A stretch of 64,000 nt of DNA from Pseudonocardia phyllosphaerae (GCF_046546475.1 NZ_JBKGXS010000004.1:1-64000), one strand, 5' to 3'; counted from the first letter of the stretch, positions 16,908 to 26,122 are shown. Program-made: numbers and translations. Notes: generated from the sequence alone by a model not told the origin.

Positions 16908-18257
16908 GTGACGTGCCCCGACCACCACCACGCCCAGCAGCGCGACCCCGAACGGCCCAGCACCGCCCACGACGAGGCGGTCGCCGCGCGGACCGCGGCC
17001 CGCGCCGCGGCCGCCGAGCCGATCACCTCGCCGTACGCGGGCGCCCCGGCTGCGATACGCGACGCGCTGACCACCGCGGTCGCCGACCTCGGCCCGCAGC
17101 TGCTGGAGCTCTCGCATGCGCTGCACGCCGACCCGGAGACCGCGTTCGAGGAACGGCACTCCGTCGCCCGGGTGGCTGCGCTGCTGGAGCGGCACGGGAT
17201 CGCCTCCGAGATCGGCGGCTACGGGCTGGAGACCTCGCTGCGGGCGGGTGTCGGCTCCGGCGGCCCGACGGTCGCGGTGCTCGCCGAGTACGACGCGCTG
17301 CCCGGCATCGGGCACGCCTGCGGGCACAACGTCATCTGCTCGACGGCGGTCGGCGCGTTCCTGGCGCTGGCGCAGGTGCTCGGCACGTCGGGCGTGAGCG
17401 GCACCGTGGTGCTGCTCGGCACACCCGCCGAGGAGGGCGGCGGCGGGAAGGAGACGATGGCCCGCGCCGGCGCGTTCGACGACGTCGACGCCGCGGTCAT
17501 GCTGCACCCCTTCGCTCACGACATCGCCGACCACCCGTTCCTGGGGCGGCGCCAGCTCGAGGTCGTCTACCACGGTGTCGCCGCGCACGCGGCCGCCCAG
17601 CCGCACATGGGGCGCAACGCCCTCGACGCCGCGGTGCTCGCCTACCAGGGTGTCGCGATGCTGCGCCAGCACCTGCCCGACGCCGACCGGCTGCACGGCA
17701 TCGTCACCGACGGCGGCCAGGTGCCCAACGTCGTCCCGGAACGGGCCGGGTCCCGCTACTACCTGCGCTCCCAGGACCCGGAGACGCTGCGTGACCTCAC
17801 CGCGCGGGTCGAGGGCATCGCCGTCGGCGCCGCGCTGATGACCGGCTGCGGCTACACGCTGACCTGGGATCCGCGCCCGCCGTACCTGCCGATCCGGCAC
17901 AACACCACCCTCGCCGCCCGCTGGGCGGTGCACCAGGCCGACCGCGGCCGGACGGTGTTCCCGCGCGGTGTCGTCCCGGAGTCAGAGACCGGCTCGACCG
18001 ACCTGGGCAACATCTCGATGCGGATCCCCTCGATCCACCCGATGCTCGGCATCGCCGAGCCGGGCACGGCGCTGCACACCACCGGCTTCGCCGAGGCCGC
18101 CGGCAGCGCGTCCGGGGACCGCGGGGTGCTCGACGGCGCCACCGGGCTCGCGCAGACCGTCGCGGACCTGTTGTGCGACACCGAGCTGCGCGCCGCGGTG
18201 GAAGCGGAGTTCGCCGCGCAGGGCGGTCCGGTGGACGTGCCGCACTACTTCGACTGA
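16908..18257 (+). CDS. M20 family metallohydrolase (amidohydrolase, AbgB/ACY1L2-like)
   Basis: The 449-residue enzyme is a zinc amidohydrolase of the M20 peptidase family. Metal-binding elements are visible in LAEYDALPGIGHACGHN (Asp and His ligands), GTPAEEGGGGKETM (catalytic Glu pair) and VMLHPF; the lid domain includes HGVAAHAAAQPHMGRNALDA. Members cleave N-acyl or aminobenzoyl-glutamate-like amides. The GTG start gives MTCPDHHHAQQ, a histidine-rich N-terminal tail of about 40 residues before the conserved fold; its role is unknown. It follows the exonuclease gene by 30 bases on the same strand. Confidence 0.9.
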   Translation: MTCPDHHHAQQRDPERPSTAHDEAVAARTAARAAAAEPITSPYAGAPAAIRDALTTAVADLGPQLLELSHALHADPETAFEERHSVARVAALLERHGIASEIGGYGLETSLRAGVGSGGPTVAVLAEYDALPGIGHACGHNVICSTAVGAFLALAQVLGTSGVSGTVVLLGTPAEEGGGGKETMARAGAFDDVDAAVMLHPFAHDIADHPFLGRRQLEVVYHGVAAHAAAQPHMGRNALDAAVLAYQGVAMLRQHLPDADRLHGIVTDGGQVPNVVPERAGSRYYLRSQDPETLRDLTARVEGIAVGAALMTGCGYTLTWDPRPPYLPIRHNTTLAARWAVHQADRGRTVFPRGVVPESETGSTDLGNISMRIPSIHPMLGIAEPGTALHTTGFAEAAGSASGDRGVLDGATGLAQTVADLLCDTELRAAVEAEFAAQGGPVDVPHYFD

Positions 18258-18320
18258 GCGCACAGCTGCTCCCCCGGGATGCGTGGGGCCGGGACGGGCC
18301 GAACAGGTGCAGCGTGCCGT

Positions 18321-19223
18321 TCAGCGCACGGTCGGAGCGTCGAGGACCTGCCGGATCACCCAGCGGGCGTTGCCGGAGATCACGGCGTTGGTGTGCCGGT
18401 AGTACGGCAGCTGGATCACCGCCATCGACAGCGCCCATCCCCGCCCGCGGGTCCACGCCGCGTCGTCGGTCCCGAGTTGTCCGAGAGCCTCCCGGAACGA
18501 CGGACGGGCTTGCGCGGGCAGCAGGTTCCACGCCGGGATCAGGTCCACGGCGGGGTCGCCCAGCCCGGCCGTCCCGAAGTCGATGACAGCGGTGAGCCCG
18601 CCGTCCCGGCTGAGCAGGTTGCTCGGCATGAGGTCGGAATGGATCCAGTGCGCGGAGTCGCCGGGCCCGGGCGCGGCCAGGCACTCGTCCCAGGCGGCGA
18701 GCAGCGCGTCCGCATCGAACGGCTCGTCGGTCCGCCGGAGCTGCTCGATCCCGTCGCGGGTCTCGTCGTCGGCGTCGGCGAGCGGCCCGCCCCGGTGCGC
18801 AGGAGGCGCGCCCGCGGTGCTCACCCGGCCCAGCGCCCGGATGAATGCGGCCAGCTGGACCGCCGCTCGGGTCGCAGCCGTGCCCTCCACCAGCGGGTCA
18901 CCCTCGATCCACCGGTGCAGCGCCCAGTCGAAGGGGTATCCCTCTGCCGGCTCGCCGAGCGCGACGACCTCGGGGACCGCGACCGGGGACGCATCGGCGA
19001 GCACCGGCAGCCAGCGCGCCTCATGGTGCACCGCGCCGGTGCCGTCGGCGGTCAGCGGCAGCCGTGCGCTCAGCTCCCGCCCGACACGGAAGATCGCGTT
19101 GGTGGTCCCGCCGGAGTCGAGCCGCCGGACGGGCAGACCGGCCAGAGCCGGAAAGCAGCGGCGGAGCAGGCGGCGCACCAGCTCGTCGTCGACCGGGGTC
19201 TCGTCGTCGTGCATCCGTGCCAC
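18321..19223 (-). CDS. aminoglycoside phosphotransferase-family kinase (APH)
   Basis: The 300-residue protein has the APH/choline-kinase fold: a nucleotide-binding region with LDSGGTTNAIFRVG, catalytic loop WIHSDLMPSNLLS and metal-binding DFGTAGLGDPAVDL. Such chromosomal enzymes phosphorylate hydroxylated small molecules and only some confer aminoglycoside resistance, so no drug is implied. It starts 4 bases after the cupin regulator stop on the same strand, so both are likely one operon. GTG 19223 is used; ATG 19214 three codons later is an alternative. Confidence 0.87.
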   Translation of the reverse strand: MARMHDDETPVDDELVRRLLRRCFPALAGLPVRRLDSGGTTNAIFRVGRELSARLPLTADGTGAVHHEARWLPVLADASPVAVPEVVALGEPAEGYPFDWALHRWIEGDPLVEGTAATRAAVQLAAFIRALGRVSTAGAPPAHRGGPLADADDETRDGIEQLRRTDEPFDADALLAAWDECLAAPGPGDSAHWIHSDLMPSNLLSRDGGLTAVIDFGTAGLGDPAVDLIPAWNLLPAQARPSFREALGQLGTDDAAWTRGRGWALSMAVIQLPYYRHTNAVISGNARWVIRQVLDAPTVR

Positions 19224-19227
19224 GCGC

Positions 19228-19830
19228 TCACCGCCCCACCGGCGCCGCCCGGGTGTGCATCTTCTCCCCCTGCGGCCCGAACAGGCTCAGCACCTCCACC
19301 GCCCGCCCCGGATCGGCGGCGCCGAACCAGTGCGGCACGTGCGTGTCGAACTCCGCGGCCTCCCCCGCGCCCAGCACGACGTCGTGCTCACCGAGCACGA
19401 GCCGCAGCCGGCCGTCGAGGACGTAGAACCACTCGTATCCCTCGTGCACCCGCAGGTCCGGGGTGTCACCGCGGTACGGGATGAGCATCTTGAACGCCTG
19501 CAGCCCACCGGGGCGCTGGGTCAGCGGGACGACGGTCATGCCGTTGTGGCGGCGTGGGCGCAGCCGGACCCGCGGGTCCCCCACCGGCGGTGCACCGACC
19601 AGCTCGTCGATCGGGACCTGGTGGGCGGCGGCGATCGGCAGCAGCAGCTCGAGCGTCGGGCGGCGCCCGCCGGACTCGAGCCGGGACAGCGTGCTCACCG
19701 AGATCCCGGTCGCCGCGGACAGCTCGGCCAGCGTCGTCCCGCGCTCGCTGCGCAGCCCGGCCAGCCGTGGGCCGACCCCGGCCAGCGTGCTCGCGATCGC
19801 TTCGGCCGAGGAGGTGGCGGGCTCGGTCAT
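19228..19830 (-). CDS. XRE-family regulator with C-terminal cupin domain
   Basis: A 200-residue regulator with an N-terminal helix-turn-helix (LRSERGTTLAELSAATGISV then STLSRLESGGRRPTLELL, about residues 26-65) and a C-terminal cupin sensor (about 105-190, with HEGYEWFYVLDGRLRLVLG and HVPHWFGA). These regulators repress their own operon and neighbouring catabolic or detoxification genes, releasing on ligand binding. The ATG at 19830 is preferred because a 68-base operator-like gap then separates it from the divergent flavoprotein gene; a longer frame would run through that gap. The APH gene follows directly. Confidence 0.92.
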   Translation of the reverse strand: MTEPATSSAEAIASTLAGVGPRLAGLRSERGTTLAELSAATGISVSTLSRLESGGRRPTLELLLPIAAAHQVPIDELVGAPPVGDPRVRLRPRRHNGMTVVPLTQRPGGLQAFKMLIPYRGDTPDLRVHEGYEWFYVLDGRLRLVLGEHDVVLGAGEAAEFDTHVPHWFGAADPGRAVEVLSLFGPQGEKMHTRAAPVGR

Positions 19831-19838
19831 GCCGCCAG

Positions 19839-19872
19839 TTTGCCGTTCCGGCAAGAGACTTTGCCAGTCCGG
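19839..19872. promoter_or_regulatory. paired operator-like sites between the XRE-cupin regulator and the flavoprotein gene
   Basis: tttgccgttccgg (19839-19851) recurs as tttgccagtccgg (19860-19872), 21 bases apart, about two helical turns. The first is also part of a perfect palindrome ttgccgttccggcaa (19840-19854). Placement in the divergent gap fits binding of the XRE-cupin repressor; this is inference. Confidence 0.55.
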
Positions 19873-19897
19873 ATGGTGCGGGGGCAGTGTCGTCACC

Positions 19898-20836
19898 ATG
19901 AGCTCCTACGACGTCATCGTCGCCGGTGGCGGCGCCGCAGGCCTGTCCGCCGCCCTCGTCCTGTCCCGGGCCCGCTGGCGCGTCCTGGTCATCGACGACG
20001 GCACCCCGCGCAACGCCCCCGCCGGCGGCGTGCACAACTGGCTCACCCGCGACGGCCTCCCGCCCGCCGAGATCGGCCGGATCGGCCGCGCCGAGGTCAC
20101 CGGCTACGGCGGCGAGATCCTCGACGGCCGGGTCACCGCCGTCCGCGACCCCGGCACCGATCCCGGAACGCCCGGGTTCGCGGTGTCCACCGCCGACGGC
20201 GCCGAGCACACCGGACGGACCCTGCTGGTCACCACCGGCCTCACCGACGAGCTCCCGCCGATCGACGGCCTCGCGCAGCGCTGGGGCGCCGAAGTGTTCG
20301 GCTGCCCGTTCTGCCACGCCTGGGAGCACCGCGACACCCGCATCGGCGTCCTGGTCACCGGCCCGCACGACCTGGTCAAGGCGCACATCGTGACGCGCTG
20401 GACCGACCGGGTCACCCTGTTCCTGCACACCGGCCCGCAGCCCGACGACGAGCAGTGGGCCGGGTTCGCGGCCTGCGGCATCGAGGTGGTCGACGGCGAG
20501 GTCACCGCCTACGACGACGACGGCGTCCACCTCGCGTCGGGCACCGTCCGGCCGGTCGACGCGCTGACGATCTCGCCGCGGGCCGTGCCGCGCGCCGGGT
20601 TCCTCGACGACCTCGGCGTCGCCCCGGCCGAGGCGCCGTTCGGGATGGGACTCGCCGTCCCGGCCGGTCCGCAGGGGCAGACCGACGTGCCCGGGCTGTA
20701 CCTGGCGGGCAACGTCGTCGACCCGATGGCGACGGTCCCCGCCGCGATCGCCGCCGGAGCCGCGGCGGCCGCCGGGATCACCCGCGAGCTGCTGATGGCC
20801 GACGTCGCCGCCGCGACCGCTGCGGCCGCCGCCTGA
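19898..20836 (+). CDS. NAD(P)/FAD-dependent oxidoreductase, thioredoxin-reductase-like
   Basis: The 312-residue flavoprotein has FAD-binding GGGAAGLSAALVLSRARW at the N-terminus, a CPFC redox motif (in VFGCPFCHAWEHRD) and a C-terminal FAD motif GLYLAGNVVDP. It belongs to the thioredoxin-reductase-like group in which CATC is replaced by CPxC. The NAD(P)-binding region reads VLVTGPHDLVKAH and lacks a clear GxGxxA. It is divergent from the XRE-cupin regulator, sharing an operator-like gap, which suggests control by it. The C-terminus is an alanine-rich tail. The partner substrate is unknown. Confidence 0.88.
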   Translation: MSSYDVIVAGGGAAGLSAALVLSRARWRVLVIDDGTPRNAPAGGVHNWLTRDGLPPAEIGRIGRAEVTGYGGEILDGRVTAVRDPGTDPGTPGFAVSTADGAEHTGRTLLVTTGLTDELPPIDGLAQRWGAEVFGCPFCHAWEHRDTRIGVLVTGPHDLVKAHIVTRWTDRVTLFLHTGPQPDDEQWAGFAACGIEVVDGEVTAYDDDGVHLASGTVRPVDALTISPRAVPRAGFLDDLGVAPAEAPFGMGLAVPAGPQGQTDVPGLYLAGNVVDPMATVPAAIAAGAAAAAGITRELLMADVAAATAAAAA

Positions 20837-20883
20837 CGCGGCGGCCGCACGAGCCGGACACTGTGGGGAGGCACGGCGGGAAG

Positions 20884-20928
20884 CCGGGATCGGCCGGAAC
20901 CGGGATCGGCCGGAACCGGGATCGGCTA
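20884..20928. repeat. 16-bp tandem repeat, 2.7 copies
   Basis: The unit ccgggatcggccggaa is perfect at 20884-20899 and 20900-20915, with a partial third copy at 20916-20928 ending in the stop codon of the Eis gene. Each unit contains a short dyad and could form weak hairpins in the convergent gap. Confidence 0.8.
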
Positions 20929-22176
20929 GAACATGGTGCCGCACCACGGCACCGGGCCGGGCACGCCGAACAGGGCGTCCGCGCACCGCGCGGCCCCGTC
21001 GGTGTGCTCGGCCCACCGCCCGGCTGCGACCAGCTCCGACGGCGTCCGGTCGCCCAGGTAGGCCATCGCCAGCGCGGCCACGCCGGTCTCCAGGTCCGGG
21101 ACCGCCCCGGCCGCCGGGGACGGGCCGTCCGGCCCGAGGCGCCAGGTGCCGGAGCGGTCGTCGAACAGCGGATCGTGGACCCGCAGCACGATCTCCCCGT
21201 CCGGGGCCCAGGTGCGGGCGGCCAGGGCGGCGGGGACGTCGAGGATGCGCAGCCACAGTTCGTCCCGGCCGCCGGAGGTGACGGTCACGGCGCGCGGGTC
21301 GGCGAGCACCAGGTCGAGATTCTCGTCGCGGGGCCGGTGCCGGGCCACGACGCCCTCGATGAGGTCGATGCCGGTGACGAACCGCCACAGCGCGGTCACC
21401 ACCGACGGGGTCGCGCCCCACAGGTCGTGCACGAGCAGGGTGTCGCGCCGGCCGGGCCGGTGGGCCTCGGTCAGCCCCCAGGCGACCAGGCCGTCGGCGT
21501 CGTCGAGGCAGCCGTCGTCGATGCGCTCGCTTCCGGTGGGCAGGTGCACCGCCGCGCCGCGGTAGGCGTCGGCGCCCTCGGCCGGGGTGGCCACCCGCCG
21601 CCACCAGCGCCGGGTCCGGGTGATCGCGCCGGGCCGCTGTCCGGCCAGGCGCTCGTGCAGTGCGGCGACCGGGCCCAGCTCGTCATCGGCGCCGACCATC
21701 CGCACGGTCCCGCCGCCGGGCGCCTCTGGCCGCCACTGCGGATGCGCGCGCACCGCGACCTCGTCGCTGCGGCTGGCGATGCCGTAGCCGTAGCGCTCGT
21801 AGATGGCGGTCTCGCTGGCCCGCAGCATCGCCGCGGCGTCGCCACGCCCGGCGGCCGCGGACAGCTGTGCCCACATCAGGGCCCCGAGCCGTCCCTCCCG
21901 GGTGCGGTCGGCGCGGACGCCGACGCCGGACACCGCGGCCGCCGGGATCCGCGCTCCCCCGGGCACGGTGAGCCGGGACGGGAACGAGTACGCGGTCCCG
22001 GCGAGCTCGCCGCCGGTGGTGAACACACCGAGCGTGTGCTCGTCGTCGGCGGGACCGTGCCGCTCCCAGGCCGCGTCGGGCATCGGCCCGACGTGCAGGG
22101 TGTGCCGGAACAGCTCGGCCGCCGCACGCAGCTCGGCGGGGTCGGTCAGGGTGCGTACGTCGTGATCCTCGGCCAC
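20926..22176 (-). CDS. Eis-type GNAT N-acetyltransferase
   Basis: The 416-residue protein matches the Eis family: an N-terminal GNAT domain with acetyl-CoA loop VSGVGVRADRTREGRLGALM (about residues 75-100) and IYERYGYGIASR, a second GNAT-like half, and a C-terminal sterol-carrier-like domain ending in the characteristic free carboxyl MF (CGTMF). Eis enzymes acetylate multiple amines on aminoglycosides or proteins; here only the family is claimed. GTG 22176 begins immediately before the conserved EDHDVRTLT. It is convergent with the flavoprotein gene, with the tandem repeat between them. Confidence 0.9.
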   Translation of the reverse strand: MAEDHDVRTLTDPAELRAAAELFRHTLHVGPMPDAAWERHGPADDEHTLGVFTTGGELAGTAYSFPSRLTVPGGARIPAAAVSGVGVRADRTREGRLGALMWAQLSAAAGRGDAAAMLRASETAIYERYGYGIASRSDEVAVRAHPQWRPEAPGGGTVRMVGADDELGPVAALHERLAGQRPGAITRTRRWWRRVATPAEGADAYRGAAVHLPTGSERIDDGCLDDADGLVAWGLTEAHRPGRRDTLLVHDLWGATPSVVTALWRFVTGIDLIEGVVARHRPRDENLDLVLADPRAVTVTSGGRDELWLRILDVPAALAARTWAPDGEIVLRVHDPLFDDRSGTWRLGPDGPSPAAGAVPDLETGVAALAMAYLGDRTPSELVAAGRWAEHTDGAARCADALFGVPGPVPWCGTMF

Positions 22177-22243
22177 ACCGTGAGCCTCTCCGACGCGGGC
22201 GCGGCCCGCCACCGGATTCGGCGGCGGCGCACGGTAATCCCCG

Positions 22244-23110
22244 TCAGACCCGCTTGATCTGGTAGTCGCCCTTGTCGGTGGTGACGACGCCGGGGACCTC
22301 CAGCTGCTCGCCGTCGACGACGGCCTGGCAGGAGAACTCGGTGCCGGGCTCGGCCGCGACGTCGCCCGGGCACTGGATGGCACCGACACCGAGCTTGTAG
22401 TCCTCGCGCAGCACCTTGGTGACGCCGTTCTGCAGCGCGGTGCGGTCCAGCTTCGGCTTGAGCGCCCAGCCCGGCGCGACGAACGCCGTGATCAGCACGA
22501 CCGCCAGGATCACCGCGGCCGCGGCGATCGCCGCCCACACCGCCATGCCGAGCCCGAACGGCCCCTTCTTCGGCGTGCGGACGTTGTCCTGCGGCGCCCA
22601 CGGCTCGTCGGTGCCCGGCCCGTCCTGGCGGTACCCGTGCCCCCCGGCGGGGCCGTCGCCGTCACCGGCGGCCGGTGCCGCACCCCAGCCCGACGACGGC
22701 GACGACTCCGGGATCGCGTCCGTCGGCGGCTCGAACGCCCCGGTCTGCTGCTGCGCTCCCCGGTGCCCGCCGACCGGGACGCCCCAGCCACCGGTGTCCG
22801 AGCCGTCGCCCCAGACCGAGTCCTGCCGCCCGGTCGCCGCCGGGTCGTCGTGCCGGCCCCAGGTGTCCTGCTCGCCCCAGGAGCTCTGCTCCTCCCACGA
22901 GCCGTGCCCGCCGCCGGCGCGCTCCCAGTCCCGCTGGTCCTCCTGGGTCCATCCGGCGTCGGGGTCGGTGCCGTGCTGCCCGGGCGGGGCCCAGCCGGAG
23001 TCGCGGGCCGGGTCGTGGCGTGCGGTGTCCGGGTCCCAGCCCGCGTCACGCGCACCCTGCCCGGCCCAGCCGCGCGGCGCGTCGTCGTGGTCGGGGTGCC
23101 GGTCGGTCAT
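22244..23110 (-). CDS. membrane-anchored DUF4333 protein with long disordered N-terminus
   Basis: The first 180 of 288 residues are low-complexity, rich in Gly, Asp, Gln, Trp and His. One transmembrane helix follows (about 185-210, AVWAAIAAAAVILAVVLITA), then a C-terminal DUF4333 domain (LDRTALQNGVTKVLREDYKL and IQCPGDVAAEPGTEFSCQAV, with its conserved Cys pair). Topology is probably N-terminus inside and DUF4333 outside. The family function is not known; it is common in mycobacteria and relatives as small secreted or membrane proteins. It starts 37 bases after helY on the same strand. Confidence 0.87.
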   Translation of the reverse strand: MTDRHPDHDDAPRGWAGQGARDAGWDPDTARHDPARDSGWAPPGQHGTDPDAGWTQEDQRDWERAGGGHGSWEEQSSWGEQDTWGRHDDPAATGRQDSVWGDGSDTGGWGVPVGGHRGAQQQTGAFEPPTDAIPESSPSSGWGAAPAAGDGDGPAGGHGYRQDGPGTDEPWAPQDNVRTPKKGPFGLGMAVWAAIAAAAVILAVVLITAFVAPGWALKPKLDRTALQNGVTKVLREDYKLGVGAIQCPGDVAAEPGTEFSCQAVVDGEQLEVPGVVTTDKGDYQIKRV

Positions 23111-23147
23111 CGCAGTTCCGTTCCGTCCAGGAGTCGCAGCTCGTCAG

Positions 23148-26081
23148 TCATTCCATGCCGGCCGCGACGACGCCGCGGCGCACCGCACCGGACGCCCGGT
23201 GCGCGGCCCTGCCGACCTCGCTCGACCGGCCCGCCACCCCGGCGATCTGGTCGAGCAGGTCGAGCACCTGCCGGGTCCAGCGTACGAAGTCGCCCGCGGA
23301 GAGCTCGTGCCCGTTGCGCGCCGCGGCCTCCAGCACCTCGGCCAGGGACTCGCCGCGCGCCCAGCGGTGCATCGGCCAGGCGAACGCCAGGTCCGGGGCG
23401 CGGGTGCGCTCGGCCTTGTGCCGCTTCTGGTCGGCGTCGAGATCCTCCCAGATCCGCACGGTCCGCTCGGCGGCGTCGGACACCGGGCCCGCGGGCAGCC
23501 GCGGCATCGGTGCGTCGTCGCGGCGGGACTCGTAGACCAGCGACGACACCACTGCGGCCAGCTCCTCGGGCTCGAGGCCCTCCCAGGCACCCTGGCGGAG
23601 GCACTCGGCGGCGAGCAGGTCCGACTCGCCCCACAGCCGGGCCAGGATCCGCCCGTCGGAGGTGACCTCGTCGGTGGTGGGCCCGGCGACCTCGTCGAGC
23701 GGCAGCAGGTAGCCGCGCTCGGCGAGCAGCGCCCGGATCCGGTCGAACGCCCGGGCCAGCGAGTGCGTGGTCGCCCGCACCTTCTGGCGCAGCGACTCGG
23801 TCTCGCGCTCCAGGCGCGCGTAGCGCTCACCCCAGCGGGCGTGCGCCTCGCGGTCGTCGCAGCCGTGGCAGGGGTGCGCGCGCAGCGCCCGGCGCAGCGT
23901 GGCGAGCTCCGGGTCGTCGGTGGCGTCCCCGCGGCGGCGCCGGCCGCGGTGCGGGGCCTCGATGCGCGAGTTCCGCAGCGACGACGCCAGGTCCCGCCGG
24001 ACCTGCGGCGACCGGTGCTCCACGTGCTTGGGGAGCTTGATCCGCCCCAGCACCTCGACGGCCTCGGGGAAGTCCCCGGCCGACAGGCGCCCGGCCCACC
24101 GGTCCTCGGTGCACACCAGCGGCCGGGGCTCGGCGTCGCGGCCGTGCGCGGCGAACGCCCCGATACCCGGGTCGAGCACGACGGCGATCCCGGCGCGCTT
24201 GCCGGACGGGATCGCGATGACGTCGCCGGGCCGCAGCTCGCGCAGCGACTCCTCCGCCTCGTCGCGGGCGGCGGCGGTGTTCTGCCTGCGCAGCGACTTC
24301 TCCCGCTCGGAGATGCGCCGCCGCAGATCGGCGTACTCGGTGAAGTCGCCGAGGTGGCACGCCATGGCCTCGCGGTAGCCCTCGAGCGCCTCGTCGTTGC
24401 GGTCGATCTTGCGGGACAGCCCGACGACCGACCGGTCGGCCTGGAACTGGCCGAACGAGCGCTCCAGCAGGTGCCGGGCGTCGACGGTGCCGAGCCGCCC
24501 GACCAGGTTGACGGCCATGTTGTAGACCGGCCGGAACGAGCTGCGCAGCGGGTAGGTCCGGGTCGACGCGAGCCCGGCGACCTGCTCGGGGTTCATCCCC
24601 GGCGTCCAGAGCACCACCGCGTGGCCCTCGACGTCGATGCCGCGCCGACCGGCACGCCCGGTGAGCTGGGTGTACTCCCCCGGCGTCAGGTCCACGTGGG
24701 ACTCGCCGTTGTACTTGACCAGCTTCTCCAGCACGACGGTGCGGGCCGGCATGTTGATGCCCAGGGCGAGCGTCTCGGTGGCGAACACGCAGCGCACGAG
24801 ACCGGCGAGGAACAGCTCCTCGACGGTCTCCTTGAACGCCGGGAGCATGCCCGCGTGGTGCGCGGCGATCCCGCGCTCCAGCGCGTCGCGCCACTCCCAG
24901 TAGCGCAGCACCTCCAGGTCGGCCTGCGGCAGGTCCCCGGTGTGCTTCTCGACGATCCGGCGGATCTCGTCGACGTCCTCGGGGCTGGTCAGGCGCAACC
25001 CGGCGCGCACGCACTGCCCGACGGCGGCGTCGCATCCCGCGCGGGAGAACACGAACGTGATCGCAGGCAGCAGCCCCTCGCGGTCGAGGCGCTCGATCAC
25101 CTGCGGGCGCGACGGCGGCCGGAACCCGCCCCGCTGCGGCCCGGACGGCCCCCGCCCGACGACGGCGGTGGAGTCGTTGCCGCGGTGACGGTCGTTGCCG
25201 CCCCGGTCCTGCCCGCCCCGGCCCTTCCCGCCGCGGGTGCGCTGCCGGTCGCGCTGCTGCGGCGGCCCGCCGTGCCTGCCCCGCCCGCGCGGCCCGCGGT
25301 CCCCGCCGCGGTCGCGCCCGATCGAGTCGCGGCGCTGCATCTCCCGGGTGTGGCGCACCAGCTCCGGGTCCACGACGAGCGCACCCTCGGACTCGCCGAA
25401 CAGGTCGAACAGCCGGTTGCCGACCATCATGTGCTGCCACAGCGGCACCGGCCGGTGCTCGTCCACGACGACCGTGGTGTCGCCGCGGACCTCCTTGAGC
25501 CAGTCGCCGAACTCCTCGGCGTTGCTCACCGTCGCCGACAGCCCGACCAGTGCGACGTGCTCGGGCAGCTGGAGGATGACCTCCTCCCACACCGCCCCGC
25601 GGAACCGGTCGGCGAGGTAGTGGATCTCGTCCATCACGACGTAGCCGAGGTGGTCGAGGCGCCGGTTCGCCGCCTCGTCGGAGTCGGCGTAGATCATGTT
25701 CCGCAGTACCTCGGTGGTCATGACGACCACCTGGGCGTCGCCGTTCACCGCGGTGTCCCCGGTCAGCAGGCCCACGGTGTCGGCGCCGTAGCGCTCGACG
25801 AAGTCGGCGTACTTCTGGTTGGACAGCGCCTTGATCGGCGTCGTGTAGAAGCACTTGCGGCCCTCGGAGAGCGCCAGGTGCACGGCGAACTCGCCGAGCA
25901 CCGTCTTGCCGGCACCGGTGGGCGCGCAGAGCAGCACGCCGTGGCCGTCCTCGAGGGCCTCGCAGGCCTGGCGCTGGAAGCGGTCGAGCTCGAACGGCAG
26001 CAGGCCGGCGAACTCCGCGAGCTGCGGGTGCGCGGACCGGGACTTGGCCGCCGCGTAGGCCGCGGCCGGATCAGGACTCAC
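23148..26081 (-). CDS. helY: DEAD/DEAH-box RNA helicase HelY (Ski2/Mtr4-like)
   Basis: The 977-residue protein is the actinobacterial Ski2-like helicase. Motifs are APTGAGKT (53-60), TPIKALSNQK, VVMDEIHY (DEIH box at 151-154), LSATVSN, TETLALGINMPARTVVLEKL and QLTGRAGRRG, followed by the Mtr4/Ski2-type C-terminal region with DUF1998-like and DSHCT parts. It probably unwinds structured RNA with ATP hydrolysis. Residues about 251-325 form an Arg-Gly-rich insert between the two RecA domains. It occupies the same position as M. tuberculosis Rv2092c, next to the tat and paf genes. A second UMP-kinase-type gene lies between it and tatC. Confidence 0.95.
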   Translation of the reverse strand: MSPDPAAAYAAAKSRSAHPQLAEFAGLLPFELDRFQRQACEALEDGHGVLLCAPTGAGKTVLGEFAVHLALSEGRKCFYTTPIKALSNQKYADFVERYGADTVGLLTGDTAVNGDAQVVVMTTEVLRNMIYADSDEAANRRLDHLGYVVMDEIHYLADRFRGAVWEEVILQLPEHVALVGLSATVSNAEEFGDWLKEVRGDTTVVVDEHRPVPLWQHMMVGNRLFDLFGESEGALVVDPELVRHTREMQRRDSIGRDRGGDRGPRGRGRHGGPPQQRDRQRTRGGKGRGGQDRGGNDRHRGNDSTAVVGRGPSGPQRGGFRPPSRPQVIERLDREGLLPAITFVFSRAGCDAAVGQCVRAGLRLTSPEDVDEIRRIVEKHTGDLPQADLEVLRYWEWRDALERGIAAHHAGMLPAFKETVEELFLAGLVRCVFATETLALGINMPARTVVLEKLVKYNGESHVDLTPGEYTQLTGRAGRRGIDVEGHAVVLWTPGMNPEQVAGLASTRTYPLRSSFRPVYNMAVNLVGRLGTVDARHLLERSFGQFQADRSVVGLSRKIDRNDEALEGYREAMACHLGDFTEYADLRRRISEREKSLRRQNTAAARDEAEESLRELRPGDVIAIPSGKRAGIAVVLDPGIGAFAAHGRDAEPRPLVCTEDRWAGRLSAGDFPEAVEVLGRIKLPKHVEHRSPQVRRDLASSLRNSRIEAPHRGRRRRGDATDDPELATLRRALRAHPCHGCDDREAHARWGERYARLERETESLRQKVRATTHSLARAFDRIRALLAERGYLLPLDEVAGPTTDEVTSDGRILARLWGESDLLAAECLRQGAWEGLEPEELAAVVSSLVYESRRDDAPMPRLPAGPVSDAAERTVRIWEDLDADQKRHKAERTRAPDLAFAWPMHRWARGESLAEVLEAAARNGHELSAGDFVRWTRQVLDLLDQIAGVAGRSSEVGRAAHRASGAVRRGVVAAGME

Positions 26082-26122
26082 ACCCCAAGGCTGTCATACG
26101 CCACCGACAACCGTGGCGAGCC

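Noticed and set aside
14991..17933. A 980-codon minus-strand open frame
   Set aside because: Only the last 278 codons (GAF-ANTAR) are coding; the upstream part is antisense to the exonuclease and M20 genes and has no domain.
18321..22176. Aminoglycoside resistance island (APH plus Eis)
   Set aside because: Both are widespread chromosomal families, not adjacent in one operon, with no mobile-element genes nearby.
18583..22257. A 1224-codon plus-strand open frame
   Set aside because: Spans shadows of the kinase, regulator, flavoprotein and Eis genes; no conserved sequence.
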